Made by a program: the position numbers and the translations under genes | The notes under the pieces: model-generated | What the model was told of the DNA's origin: nothing | Seen by the model: the letters and a program-made list of their open reading frames with translations, nothing else | The model's database searches: none | Shown here: positions 1-7,743 of the stretch, in pieces | Layout of the letters: the number at the start of each line of letters is the position of its first letter | Position numbering within the stretch: the stretch's first letter is position 1 | DNA from: Clostridia bacterium | Lineage (GTDB): Bacteria; Bacillota; Clostridia; Christensenellales; UBA1242 | Assembly (NCBI GenBank): GCA_028709705.1 | Contig: JAQVWL010000008.1 | Span: forward strand, 1-38,782 | Direction of reading: 5' to 3' | Length of the DNA stretch: 38,782 nucleotides

Positions 1-413
1 TTAAGTTAGGAACTCTAATGAGACTGCCGTAGATAATACGGAGGAAGGTGGGGATGATGTCAAATCATCATGCCTCTTACGTCTTGGGCAACAAACGTGC
101 TACAATGGTTGGTACAAAGAGATGCAATACAGCAATGTGGAGCCAACCTCAAAAAACCAATCTCAGTTCGGATTGTGGGCTGCAACTCGCCCACATGAAG
201 CCGGAGTTGCTAGTAATCCCGAATCAGCATGTCGGGGTGAATGCGTTCTCGGGTCTTGTACACACCGCCTGTCACACCATGGGAGTTGGGGGGGCCCAAA
301 GCCGGTGCGCAAACTTCGCAAGAAGGTGCAGCCGTCTAAGGCAAAATCAATGACTGGGGTGAAGTCATAACAAGGTAGCGGTATCGGAAGGTGCCGCTGG
401 ATCACCTCCTTTT
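1..413 (+). rRNA. rrs: 16S ribosomal RNA, 3' part (5' end outside window)
   Basis: This is the last quarter of a small-subunit rRNA gene. Visible landmarks are GGAGGAAGGTGGGGATGA near 40-57, the universal TTGTACACACCGCC near 256-269, the GAAGTCATAACAAGGTAGC stretch near 361-379, and the 3' end GGATCACCTCCTTT at about 399-412, which carries the anti-Shine-Dalgarno. The gene is cut by the left edge of the window. No tRNA, 23S or 5S gene follows; a terminator lies about 205 nt downstream. ORFs inside it are spurious. Confidence 0.98.
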
Positions 414-617
414 AAAGAGTAATCTTTAAGTCGACAATAGATTTATCTATTGAGTTATTGCAAAATAACGAAAATGTTGCCAAAAGCAACAACTTAAACC
501 TGTTTGACAGTTAACGGAATATTAATTTTTCTTAAAAAAATTAACGAAAATAACATTTATCACTTTTTATATAAATTTTTAAAAACCCATTTCTATTTGA
601 TTATAAATGACAAAAAG
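414..617 (+). other. 16S trailer without tRNA or 23S gene
   Basis: This AT-rich stretch contains several short hairpins: CAATAGA/TCTATTG at about 435-452, GTTGC/GCAAC near 476-490, and an A/T-rich inverted repeat near 521-545. I see no cloverleaf and no 23S start. It probably serves as the 3' processing region of the 16S precursor. Confidence 0.6.
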
Positions 618-646
618 CAGAACACGAATACGTGTTCTGTTTTTTT
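618..646 (+). terminator. Intrinsic terminator of the 16S transcript
   Basis: A perfect 9-bp stem, CAGAACACG (618-626) with CGTGTTCTG (631-639), has a 4-nt loop and is followed by seven Ts. It ends the rRNA transcript without a linked 23S. Confidence 0.85.
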
Positions 647-717
647 GTGTTGATATCAAAGTTTTTTGTGGAGTAGTAAAGGTAAAGGGGGGACGGTAGT
701 TTTTTTTACATTCCCCC

Positions 718-745
718 TTGACAAATTTCGATTTTGTGATAATAT
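718..745 (+). promoter_or_regulatory. Promoter for the gene at 768
   Basis: The -35 is TTGACA at 718-723, with a TAATAT-like -10 at about 740-745 and 16-17 nt between. The ribosome binding site GAAGGGG lies at 755-761 in front of the ATG at 768. Confidence 0.65.
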
Positions 746-767
746 ATAACTATTGAAGGGGAAATTT

Positions 768-1169
768 ATGGAAAAAAGAAATGAATCAGCCAACGAAACA
801 ATGCTAGAATTGACAATTAAACAAGAAGAGTTAGGAGTAGAAAAAAATATTTTGATAAAAGATATTAAAGTTTTAGAAGATAAAGCAGCCACTCTTGCTT
901 TAAAAAAAGCACTTGAAACTTACAAAACAAGCCTTGAAATTAATTTAATAGACACAAACACCCACATTTTAAACACTTTTTTAGATAACATTAACGAATT
1001 GGAATATCCATACACAGATTGTGACAATTTGCTTGATGTTGCAAAATTGGTTAAATCCACAGTTTTAGACGCCAAGAAAAACCCACACAAATATGCAGAA
1101 AAAAAAGCACTTACACAACTTTTCAACCAAGAGCAAGAAGTTGAACCTGAATTGAATTATTATCAATAA
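768..1169 (+). CDS. Hypothetical coiled-coil protein
   Basis: I do not recognise this 133-aa protein. The ATG at 768 is chosen because GAAGGGG sits 6 nt upstream; an in-frame TTG at 753 is part of that binding site. The N-terminal half is rich in Glu, Lys and Leu with heptad-like spacing and looks like a coiled coil. The C-terminal half is acidic and soluble, and ends in several Glu residues and NYYQ. There is no signal peptide or membrane segment. It is followed after 33 nt by another unknown gene in the same direction, and the two probably share one transcript ending at the terminator near 1650. Confidence 0.7.
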   Translation: MEKRNESANETMLELTIKQEELGVEKNILIKDIKVLEDKAATLALKKALETYKTSLEINLIDTNTHILNTFLDNINELEYPYTDCDNLLDVAKLVKSTVLDAKKNPHKYAEKKALTQLFNQEQEVEPELNYYQ

Positions 1170-1202
1170 TCAATCAAAAATTTTTGTTTAAAGGAAAAGG
1201 GT

Positions 1203-1622
1203 ATGGAAAGAGGCACTACTATAAATTTGAGCAATAAAAGAAAAGTTTATGTTTGCAATGTAATGCACATTGATTTAAAAATAAATAAAAAATTATATAT
1301 ATCTGATTTGGATATTTTTAACGACCCCATTGAATTTGATAAATTTAGAGATTGTTTGGACCAATTAAATTTTCAGTTTGAAATAAAAGGCGTTGCAGAC
1401 AAAGATGATATTATGATAAAAAACATAAATGAAGCAATATGTTATGACGAACCATTGAACGGAATATTTGAAGAATTGGAAGAAATTACAGAAGAAATAG
1501 AAAGTATGTTTTACCAAGAAAGGCAAAATCTGCGATATGAAAAAACTTTAAAACAAAATCCCAAAAAATTTAGCAAAAAATTGATTTTAAACAAAAAAGA
1601 AAACAACCAAGAAAAAATTTGA
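1203..1622 (+). CDS. Hypothetical acidic/basic soluble protein
   Basis: This 139-aa protein has no family I recognise. The start ATG at 1203 follows AAAGGAAAAGGGT. The central part is acidic, with repeated EEL/EEI segments around residues 95-108, and the last 30 residues are strongly basic (many Lys and Asn). There are no membrane segments. It sits 33 nt after the previous hypothetical gene and just before a terminator, so the two form a likely two-gene operon of unknown role. Confidence 0.7.
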   Translation: MERGTTINLSNKRKVYVCNVMHIDLKINKKLYISDLDIFNDPIEFDKFRDCLDQLNFQFEIKGVADKDDIMIKNINEAICYDEPLNGIFEELEEITEEIESMFYQERQNLRYEKTLKQNPKKFSKKLILNKKENNQEKI

Positions 1623-1630
1623 TTTTTTTA

Positions 1631-1657
1631 AAACTGCTACAAAAAAGCAGTTTTTTT
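1631..1657 (+). terminator. Intrinsic terminator
   Basis: The stem AAACTGC (1631-1637) / GCAGTTT (1647-1653) is followed by a run of Ts. It closes the two-gene hypothetical operon. Confidence 0.8.
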
Positions 1658-1716
1658 ATGCCATTAAGTTGATAAATTTGCCAAAATATGTCATAATAAT
1701 CATAGGAGAATTAAAA

Positions 1717-2706
1717 ATGGATTGGAAGGCAATAGGGGATACTTTGTGGAATATTTTGACAAACGGTGGGTGGCTTGTTTTAAAACTTTTTCTTGTTTTT
1801 ATTGTTGGATATATAATAATTAGAATACTCAAAAAAATAGTGAAAAACATTTTAAAAAAATCTATTATTGACACGCTTGCAAAAAAATTTATTGTCAACA
1901 CACTTTCTTTTTTGCTTTATTTTGTGCTGTTGATAGTGCTTTTGCAAACCGCGGGCATAGAAATAACAGGTCTTTTAACTGCTTTTGCAGCGGCGGGATT
2001 GGCGGTGGCACTTGCGTTGCAAGACGCACTAACTTCGCTTGCCAACGGTGTTTTGCTTGTTATCACAAAACCTTTTAAAGAAAATGATGCAATAGTAATT
2101 AATGGTATTTCTGGGCGAGTTAAGTCAATAAATTTTTTCAACACAGTAATTGACACTTGGGATAACAAAAGGATAATTATACCCAACAAAAATATGATTG
2201 GCACGCAAATTGAAAACACAAATTTTCACAGCAAAAGGCGATTTTCTATCAAGTTTTTGATTAATGAAAGCATAAATTTTAAACAAGTAAAAGACATTGT
2301 TATCAAGGCAATTTTGTCAAACGCAAATGTTTTTGTAAACCCATATCCAACAGTTTTGCTCAAAGATATTCAAGAAAACGGAATTTTGGTTGAAGCAAGA
2401 GGTTGGGTGAATTCGGAGGACTGCGATGTTGTTTCGCTTGAAGTGCGAGAAACAATTTTTAACGAACTTAAAAGAAACAATATTGATATGGAAAACAACA
2501 GAGTTATTGTGCATTTGGAAGAAAGAGAAAATAAACCAAGTTTTGATGAAACTCCACTTGCCGAAAGGGATATAAATCAAGAACCAATAATAAAAAAAGG
2601 CGAGCAACAATCTTTTGACGATTATTTGGATAGCATAACCGCCGAAAATTTGAAAAAGTTGAAAAAAATTAAAATAGCCAAACCAAAAAAAGACAAGAAA
2701 AAATAG
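1717..2706 (+). CDS. MscS-family small-conductance mechanosensitive channel
   Basis: This is a 329-aa membrane channel that would release solutes during osmotic downshock. The start is the ATG at 1717, with AGGAG at 1704-1708; an in-frame upstream start at 1669 lacks such a site. Hydrophobic segments cover roughly residues 15-35 and 55-85. They are followed by the Gly/Ala-rich pore helix AAAGLAVALALQDALTSLAN, typical of MscS TM3, and by the beta domain with KPFKENDAIVINGISGRV and IIIPNKNMIGTQI. The C-terminal tail of about 60 residues is highly charged and Lys-rich, longer than in a minimal MscS. The gene stands alone and ends at a bidirectional terminator. Confidence 0.92.
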   Translation: MDWKAIGDTLWNILTNGGWLVLKLFLVFIVGYIIIRILKKIVKNILKKSIIDTLAKKFIVNTLSFLLYFVLLIVLLQTAGIEITGLLTAFAAAGLAVALALQDALTSLANGVLLVITKPFKENDAIVINGISGRVKSINFFNTVIDTWDNKRIIIPNKNMIGTQIENTNFHSKRRFSIKFLINESINFKQVKDIVIKAILSNANVFVNPYPTVLLKDIQENGILVEARGWVNSEDCDVVSLEVRETIFNELKRNNIDMENNRVIVHLEERENKPSFDETPLAERDINQEPIIKKGEQQSFDDYLDSITAENLKKLKKIKIAKPKKDKKK

Positions 2707-2747
2707 CATTTTTTTAAAGTAGTGTTGCAAGCAATGCTATTTTTTTT
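2698..2747. terminator. Bidirectional terminator between convergent genes
   Basis: A_nTAGCAT (2698-2709) pairs with ATGCTATTTTT (2734-2745), with T-runs on both strands. The stop codons of the MscS gene and of the small minus-strand gene both overlap the structure. Confidence 0.8.
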
Positions 2748-2973
2748 AGTATAAAATCATAATCACAAGAGCAAACAAAATCATTACAAGTCCCAAACCT
2801 TTAAGAATGAGATAGACCTTGTCATCATCATTTACTTCTTGATTTTTGCTATATAATTTTGCCATTTTTTTTGAAATCAAAACAAGCCCAAGCCCCAAAG
2901 CACACAAAATAATGCCAATAATCACGTTGGGTTGTGCAAGTCTTGTTAATAAATCAACAAACATTAAAAACAT
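2746..2973 (-). CDS. Small two-TM hypothetical membrane protein
   Basis: This is a 75-aa protein of unknown function. The start at 2973 is chosen because AAGGAG lies 7 nt upstream on the minus strand; an upstream in-frame start at 3006 has no binding site. Two hydrophobic helices, about residues 15-34 (VIIGIILCALGLGLVLI) and 56-75 (ILKGLGLVMILFALVIMIL), flank a charged loop with an EVNDDDKV segment. It converges on the MscS gene and shares its terminator. Confidence 0.7.
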   Translation of the reverse strand: MFLMFVDLLTRLAQPNVIIGIILCALGLGLVLISKKMAKLYSKNQEVNDDDKVYLILKGLGLVMILFALVIMILY

Positions 2974-3052
2974 TTTGCTCTCCTTGTTATTAGAAATATA
3001 GCACATTTAAAGACAATAGTCAATAGGGGGTGGGGCAAAGATTTTAAAAACA

Positions 3053-3081
3053 TTGACAAAACAAAATAAATCTTGTATAAT
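3053..3081 (+). promoter_or_regulatory. Consensus promoter, apparently giving a leaderless mRNA
   Basis: TTGACA (3053-3058), 17 nt, TATAAT (3076-3081): a perfect housekeeping-sigma promoter. Transcription should begin about 7 nt after the -10, at 3088-3089, which coincides with an in-frame GTG at 3089. No Shine-Dalgarno is possible. Confidence 0.8.
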
Positions 3082-3088
3082 ATTTATA

Positions 3089-3427
3089 GTGGATAATAAA
3101 CTTAAAACAATAAAAAATTTTTTGGAACAAAAATATGATTTTACTTGCACTATGGCAAATAGTATGGCATGTGATTTAAAAAATGAATTAGGAATTGAAG
3201 TAATTAATTTTGTTGGCTTAATAAAAAGAGATTATTACGAAAATAGTTCTAATATTTCAGATGATGAAATTGATGTTTGGGGAATAAGTGGAGCAAAAAA
3301 ACATTTTATTCCTTATAGTTATATAGAAATAGACCAAACAGAAGATGGTGGTTATCAAGTGCAATGCAAAGGATTTGTTCCTAAAAAAATTTTAAAAGAA
3401 ATAGATGATTTGTTAAAAAGTGATTAA
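3089..3427 (+). CDS. Hypothetical protein, probable leaderless GTG start
   Basis: This 112-aa protein belongs to no family I recognise. The start is placed at GTG 3089 because a perfect promoter ends 7 nt before it; the earlier TTG at 3053 is itself the -35 box. The protein is soluble and mixed alpha/beta by appearance, with an acidic NISDDEIDVWG segment in the middle and a C-terminal helix EIDDLLKSD. An internal ATG at 3152, in a CTMANSM context, is an alternative start but also lacks a clear binding site. It is monocistronic between the small membrane gene and tRNA-Trp. Confidence 0.6.
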   Translation: MDNKLKTIKNFLEQKYDFTCTMANSMACDLKNELGIEVINFVGLIKRDYYENSSNISDDEIDVWGISGAKKHFIPYSYIEIDQTEDGGYQVQCKGFVPKKILKEIDDLLKSD

Positions 3428-3464
3428 AAAATAAGTTATCACATATTTTTTTGCGGATATTTTA

Positions 3465-3493
3465 TTGACAATCGCTGTGATTTGTGGCATAAT
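3465..3493 (+). promoter_or_regulatory. Promoter of tRNA-Trp / rnhA
   Basis: TTGACA (3465-3470), 17-nt spacer, CATAAT (3488-3493). The predicted start near 3500 lies a few bases before the mature tRNA 5' end. It appears to be the only promoter for tRNA-Trp and the abutting rnhA. Confidence 0.8.
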
Positions 3494-3505
3494 ATTTGGG
3501 CATAT

Positions 3506-3579
3506 AGGGGTGTAATTAAGTGGCATAATGTTGGTCTCCAAAACCAAATTTGAGGGTTCGATTCCTTCCACCCCTGCCA
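3506..3579 (+). tRNA. tRNA-Trp (anticodon CCA)
   Basis: A 74-nt cloverleaf can be read completely: acceptor AGGGGTG/CACCCCT, D stem ATTA/TAAT with a 7-nt GG-containing loop, anticodon stem TTGGT/ACCAA with loop CTCCAAA (anticodon CCA at 3538-3540), 4-nt variable loop, T stem GAGGG/CCTTC with loop TTCGATT, discriminator G and an encoded CCA at 3577-3579. The next base is the A of the rnhA start codon. Confidence 0.97.
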
Positions 3580-4035
3580 ATGAAAAAAGTGATTTTATAC
3601 ACCGATGGTGCCTGCTCTTTTAACCCCGGTCCTGGTGGCTGGGGTGCTGTTTTAATTTTTAACAACATAAAAAAAGAAATGTCTGGTGGCGAACCAAACA
3701 CAACAAATAACAGAATGGAATTGCTTGCAGTTATCAAAGGTTTATCCGCTTTGAAAGAAAAATGCGAAGTGCATATTTTTAGCGACAGCGCTTATATTGT
3801 CAACTCTTTTGAACAAAATTGGATAAAAAATTGGGTGAAAAATGATTGGAAAAACTCTAACAAAAAACCCGTTTTGAACAAAGATTTGTGGGAGCAGTTG
3901 ATTGAACTTACTGCAAAGCACAAGGTTGTTTGGCACAAGGTAAAAGGTCACGCAGACAACGAACTTAACAACCGTTGCGACGAACTTGCAACAACCGAAG
4001 CGAAAAAATATCTTGGAAGCGAAGCCCCAAGATAA
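3580..4035 (+). CDS. rnhA: Ribonuclease HI
   Basis: This 151-aa enzyme cleaves the RNA strand of RNA-DNA hybrids. The family start MKKVILYTDGACSFNPGPGG fixes the ATG at 3580. Catalytic residues are visible at D9 (YTDGA), E47 (RMELLAV), D69 (FSDSAY), H124 (KGHADN) and D134 (RCDELA), and the length is typical of the bacterial enzyme. The start codon follows the tRNA-Trp CCA with no gap, so there is no 5' UTR of its own. The only sequence where a Shine-Dalgarno could lie is the folded tRNA acceptor and T arm, which has none. Expression probably depends on the tRNA promoter and on tRNA 3' processing. Confidence 0.96.
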   Translation: MKKVILYTDGACSFNPGPGGWGAVLIFNNIKKEMSGGEPNTTNNRMELLAVIKGLSALKEKCEVHIFSDSAYIVNSFEQNWIKNWVKNDWKNSNKKPVLNKDLWEQLIELTAKHKVVWHKVKGHADNELNNRCDELATTEAKKYLGSEAPR

Positions 4036-4327
4036 TGCAATAAATCCTTGCGGATTTATGCAATTCACTGCGTGAATGCCATATGCTAACGCATATGCAA
4101 TTTGACTTTCGGCAAATTAAGGTTTTTATTTTAAAAAATTTGTTTGGTCCAAGAGCCTGCGAAGTGCTGTTACACCCAAATTCGTCCGTAAAAAATCAAA
4201 ATAAAAACCATAATGCCCGCGTTAGCGGGCTCATAATGTGTGCCAACGGCACACTCTTCATGAGTGCCAACGGCACTCGCATCATGTGTGCGAAAGCACA
4301 CTCATCATGCGGGCGGAAAGCCCGCTC
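4036..4327. repeat. Array of short perfect hairpins with different arms
   Basis: Between rnhA and the convergent ABC permease lies a string of hairpins. Left block: ATAAATCC/GGATTTAT (4040-4059), ATTCAC/GTGAAT (4063-4077), CATATGC/GCATATG (4080-4097), AATTTG/CAAATT (4099-4118), spaced by GC or GCA. Then a 12-bp inverted repeat GGTTTTTATTTT (4121-4132) / AAAATAAAAACC (4198-4209). Right block: GCCCGC/GCGGGC (4215-4230), GTGTGCC/GGCACAC (4238-4254), GAGTGCC/GGCACTC (4262-4278), GTGTGC/GCACAC (4286-4301), GCGGGC/GCCCGC (4309-4325), with TCATCATG-like spacers. Arms differ in sequence while loop size and spacing are kept. ORFs across it are not credible. Confidence 0.85.
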
Positions 4328-4356
4328 AAAAAAATGTGCAATCTGCACATTTTTTT
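4328..4356. terminator. Bidirectional terminator
   Basis: A7TGTGC (4328-4339) pairs with GCACAT6-7 (4345-4356), loop AATCT. Oligo-A and oligo-T on either side allow termination from both the rnhA side and the minus-strand permease, whose stop codon it overlaps. Confidence 0.85.
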
Positions 4357-6133
4357 ATGCTATATCTCTTCTTCTGAAAACAATTTTGGTGATTGTGTTA
4401 AGGGCGATAATCAAAACCAAAGTGTAGCCCAAACTGAAATAAAAATTTCCATCAGCAATCATATTTAAACCAAACAAAGCACCTGTGCTGTTGCTGTTGC
4501 CAAGATATTTGAACAAGTCTAGGTGTGCAAAAGGTGTTAAGGCGAACCAACTTGCACCTGTGCTTATTGCGTTGAAAAGTATGCCAAAAAAGTAAACAAC
4601 AAAGGTAACAAAAAGTGCAAAAGTGTTGGACCTAAACAAAACCGAAAGCAAAGCAGAAATGCAAATATAAACTGCAATATTTATTCCCAAACTTACCAAA
4701 TAAAGCAAAATTGCAAGATAAGGTGGAATTGCCACAACGGTTGCAGAATTGAAAACCAAAAGCATTGTTCCGTTTGCAAAACCAAACATACTGTAACCAA
4801 CCGCAAAAGATGCAACAGCAGAAATTATGATAAACATAATCATAAAATAAACGCAAGAAAGAATTTTTCCGCTTATTATTCGGTCCCTTGAATATGGTCG
4901 TATTGCAAGCATTTTCATTGTTCCGTTGATATGTTCGCCCGCCAAAATTGTAACGGTAAAAAACAAGCAAAAAATTGTTATTATCACACTTAAAATTTGC
5001 ATTGCATAAAATGTAAAATCATAAGCAGTTTCTGTATAACCTATAGTTGTGCCAAAATTGAAGTTGATAAAATACTCGCCATCAAAAATTTGATTTTCTA
5101 GCAAATAGTTGTTAAAAGTGATATTTTCTTTTATTATATAAGTATTAAAACTTTCAAAACCAACAAAGTTTTTCAGTTGACTGTCGGGCATTCCACCTGC
5201 TTTTTCAAGGTTAAAAGAGTTTTGCAAAAGGGCAGATGCCACCAAAGTAGCATTTTTGTATTTTGTTATCAATTTGTTTAGTTGCAAAATAATTTCAGCA
5301 CTTTCGCCAGAAGAATTTTCGGTTGCAAATGTTTCAATTTCTGCAAAAATAACATTGAGTGTGTTTGTTGTGTTTTCTTCAATAAAAACTATGTTGTTGT
5401 AAAAACTTTCAAAAATGCTATCCAATTTTTCGGTTGAAATTTCAATTTTGTCAAAACTTTGCATAAGTTGAATTGTGCTAGTTAGCGAATATTGATTTCT
5501 TACCCTTTCGCCCAAATTGATAAGTTCTTGACTGCTTAAAAGACTTAAATTATCAGTTCTTGGAATTGCGGAAACAATACTATTAAACAAATTTTTTATT
5601 AAATTTATGTCTGTTGTTGAAGCATAAAAATCAATATTTTCGCTGTCAATACTGTTTGTTAGTTCATAAAGGTTGTAAGCGGTTAATCTGACTTCTGCCA
5701 ATGCGTTCACAAAATTAGACCTTGCTGTGCTGTTGGTTGGGTTTTCAGAAAGTATATGCAATTTGTTAAGAAAACTGCCATCAAAACTTGAAGTTATGCT
5801 TGTGTTAAGTGGTGTGATTGTGTCCAAAATAACGTCATAAATACTGCTTGCAGTTGTAAAATCTTGAATTTGCGTGTATGTGTCATTAAGTTTTTCATCA
5901 AGTTTGGCTTTTGAGTTCAAGTTGGCGGAAACGCTGTTGTTAAAAGTTGAAAAAACATCACTAACATTTTGGGTTGCTGTTCCAAAATTTGTCAGGTTTG
6001 AAGGTCTTGGCGTTGGACTGTAACTAAAAGAGATTATTATCAACGCAAACACAAGAAAAGCAGTCATAAAATATATGGCAGGTCTTAAAAATATTTTTCC
6101 AAGTTCGGCTTTTGCAAGTTTATTTACTTTCAT
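4355..6133 (-). CDS. ABC-2 type exporter permease with large extracytoplasmic domain
   Basis: This 592-aa membrane protein is the likely partner of the ATPase encoded just upstream. One transmembrane helix lies near residues 17-38. A soluble region of over 300 residues follows, rich in Asn, Ser, Thr and Leu (helical, probably outside the membrane). The last 220 residues contain about five hydrophobic helices and the motif ILAGEHINGTMKMLAIRPYS, typical of ABC-2 permeases. AAAGGAAA precedes the ATG at 6133. The operon order is DUF4364 protein, ATPase, permease, with 2-10 nt gaps. The substrate is unknown; antibiotic or peptide export is only a family-level inference. Confidence 0.85.
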   Translation of the reverse strand: MKVNKLAKAELGKIFLRPAIYFMTAFLVFALIIISFSYSPTPRPSNLTNFGTATQNVSDVFSTFNNSVSANLNSKAKLDEKLNDTYTQIQDFTTASSIYDVILDTITPLNTSITSSFDGSFLNKLHILSENPTNSTARSNFVNALAEVRLTAYNLYELTNSIDSENIDFYASTTDINLIKNLFNSIVSAIPRTDNLSLLSSQELINLGERVRNQYSLTSTIQLMQSFDKIEISTEKLDSIFESFYNNIVFIEENTTNTLNVIFAEIETFATENSSGESAEIILQLNKLITKYKNATLVASALLQNSFNLEKAGGMPDSQLKNFVGFESFNTYIIKENITFNNYLLENQIFDGEYFINFNFGTTIGYTETAYDFTFYAMQILSVIITIFCLFFTVTILAGEHINGTMKMLAIRPYSRDRIISGKILSCVYFMIMFIIISAVASFAVGYSMFGFANGTMLLVFNSATVVAIPPYLAILLYLVSLGINIAVYICISALLSVLFRSNTFALFVTFVVYFFGILFNAISTGASWFALTPFAHLDLFKYLGNSNSTGALFGLNMIADGNFYFSLGYTLVLIIALNTITKIVFRRRDIA

Positions 6134-6143
6134 TTATTTTCCT

Positions 6144-7073
6144 TTATTCTATATTACTTTTTTTGCCAACAATGTTCAAAAACATTTCTTCAAGCGAAAA
6201 GTCAATTTCGCCCGCTCCAAAAATTGGAACTTTGTAAGACGATAGTTTGACAATAATATCTGCAAGTTTTTCTTCATCTGTTGTAAGCAAAACTTTGTTT
6301 TTTGTAACGCCAACATTGATGTTAAAAATGCGTTGAATAATTTTGCCGGCAAAGTTTGGTTTGTTTGTTTTTATAAAATGCGTGCCGTGTTTTGAATAAC
6401 TTTTTTTGATTTCGCTAATTGTTTTTGTTTCAACAATTTTGCCTTGGTCAATAATGCAAATTGTGTCACAAAGATTTTCCATAAGCGAAAGAATATGACT
6501 TGAAACCATAATGGCAGTGCCTTTTTGCTTTGCAATTCTTTTCAAAAACAAATTGATTTCTCTAATTCCGTTTGCGTCAAGCCCGTTTGTTGGTTCGTCC
6601 AAAATCAAGAGTTTTGGTTCGTGCAAAAGTGCCTGTGCAATGCCAAGTCTTTGCTTCATTCCAAGCGAATAATTTTTGACTTTGTCGTGTATTCTTGCGG
6701 TCAAACCGAGCAAATTGGCAACTTCAATAATTTTTCTGCGACCAATGTTTTTGTAAAGTTTGGCATAAAATTTTAGGTTTTGATAACCTGTTAAAAACGA
6801 ATAAAAATTTGGTGTTTCAATCATTCCGCCAACATTAACAATTGCTTTTTCAAAACTTGATTTTATGCTTTTTCCACAAATAATTGCATCGCCATTTGTA
6901 ATGTTTGCAAGCCCCATAAGCATTTTCATTGTTGTGCTTTTGCCCGCACCGTTAGAACCCAAAAACCCCAAGATTTCGCCAGATTTGATGGAAAAACTAA
7001 GGTTGTTAACTGCAACCCTATTACCATAATTTTTTGTCAAATTGACAACATCTAAAACTATTTTTTCTTCCAT
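6144..7073 (-). CDS. ABC transporter ATP-binding protein (CcmA/BcrA-type)
   Basis: This is a 309-aa ATPase subunit. Walker A GSNGAGKSTTMKML lies at about residues 39-52, signature NYSLGMKQRLGIAQ near 135-148, and Walker B LLILDEPTNGLD near 155-166, followed by a conserved SSHILS switch histidine. The C-terminal 90 residues form the extra domain common in drug/lantibiotic exporter ATPases. Its ATG is 2 nt beyond the stop of the DUF4364 gene with no separate binding site, so translation is probably coupled. It pairs with the permease 10 nt downstream. Confidence 0.93.
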   Translation of the reverse strand: MEEKIVLDVVNLTKNYGNRVAVNNLSFSIKSGEILGFLGSNGAGKSTTMKMLMGLANITNGDAIICGKSIKSSFEKAIVNVGGMIETPNFYSFLTGYQNLKFYAKLYKNIGRRKIIEVANLLGLTARIHDKVKNYSLGMKQRLGIAQALLHEPKLLILDEPTNGLDANGIREINLFLKRIAKQKGTAIMVSSHILSLMENLCDTICIIDQGKIVETKTISEIKKSYSKHGTHFIKTNKPNFAGKIIQRIFNINVGVTKNKVLLTTDEEKLADIIVKLSSYKVPIFGAGEIDFSLEEMFLNIVGKKSNIE

Positions 7074-7075
7074 AT

Positions 7076-7621
7076 TTAATCCGCGTTAAAATTTATCAAA
7101 TTTTCATATACTTGTTCATAAACCAAGTGTGCATTTTCTCGCCACTTTTTGCAGGCCTCGATTGCAGTTTGCCTTGATGGTGTTGCAATTTTTATTTCAA
7201 ACATTGGGTAGTTCACTGTGTGTGACCGTATTTTTAAAACCAAAAGGTAAGTGCCATCACTGTTTTTAAAATAATCTGCAACATATTCTTGCGATTTTTT
7301 AAAGTGCAAACGGTTGTTTTTTATGTAGTCTATTATTTGTTCTCGTAACTTTGGTTCAATTTTTTGATAAAAATGGTCAAGGCAAGATTGACCTTCATAA
7401 GACACCGTAAATCTTTCTTCGCCCGCTTGCCCATCAAGGCTATAAACAAAATTTGCTTCAACCAATTGATAAAGCACATCTTTGCATTCCATATAATTAA
7501 GCCAGTCGTTTTGACTAGTGCAAATGTCAACTATTGATTGTTCCGTTAAGGGCATTTCCATTTTTTCTAGGATAAACAACAAGATTAATTTGCTGACCAT
7601 TGAGTCTTGAGAAAATTCCAT
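7076..7621 (-). CDS. DUF4364-family winged-helix-like protein, leaderless
   Basis: This 181-aa protein resembles the DUF4364 family of Clostridia, judging by the N-terminal LILLFILEKMEMPLTEQSIVDI and the YLLVLKIRSHTVNYPMFEIKIATPSRQTA region. The first 90 residues look like a winged helix, so a regulatory role on the downstream ABC exporter is plausible but inferred. It is the first gene of the operon. A TTTACT-17-TAAAAT promoter places the transcript start about 3 nt before the ATG at 7621, and no Shine-Dalgarno is present, so the message is probably leaderless. Confidence 0.82.
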   Translation of the reverse strand: MEFSQDSMVSKLILLFILEKMEMPLTEQSIVDICTSQNDWLNYMECKDVLYQLVEANFVYSLDGQAGEERFTVSYEGQSCLDHFYQKIEPKLREQIIDYIKNNRLHFKKSQEYVADYFKNSDGTYLLVLKIRSHTVNYPMFEIKIATPSRQTAIEACKKWRENAHLVYEQVYENLINFNAD

Positions 7622-7630
7622 TGCTATGTT

Positions 7631-7659
7631 ATTTTAGCAAATTTTTATACAAAAGTAAA
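7631..7659 (-). promoter_or_regulatory. Promoter of the DUF4364-ABC exporter operon
   Basis: On the minus strand: TTTACT (7659-7654), 17 nt, TAAAAT (7636-7631). The predicted start is near 7624, only about 3 nt from the start codon at 7621. Confidence 0.65.
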
Positions 7660-7743
7660 GGACTAACACATTTTTTTACAAAATTATAATAAATTTGCTT
7701 TCTTTTTCAAAAAAATGTGGTATATTGTAAAAAGGAGAAAAAA

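Noticed and set aside
48-405. Open frames on both strands at the left end
   Set aside because: They lie inside the 16S rRNA gene, whose conserved motifs are unmistakable.
4211-4327. CRISPR array or integron-like attC sites
   Set aside because: The repeated parts are 7-8 nt spacers and the arms differ; there are no cas genes, integrase or core sites.
4083-4468. Open frames of 76-114 codons between rnhA and the ABC permease
   Set aside because: They run through the hairpin array and the terminator, have no binding site, and their composition simply reflects the palindromes.
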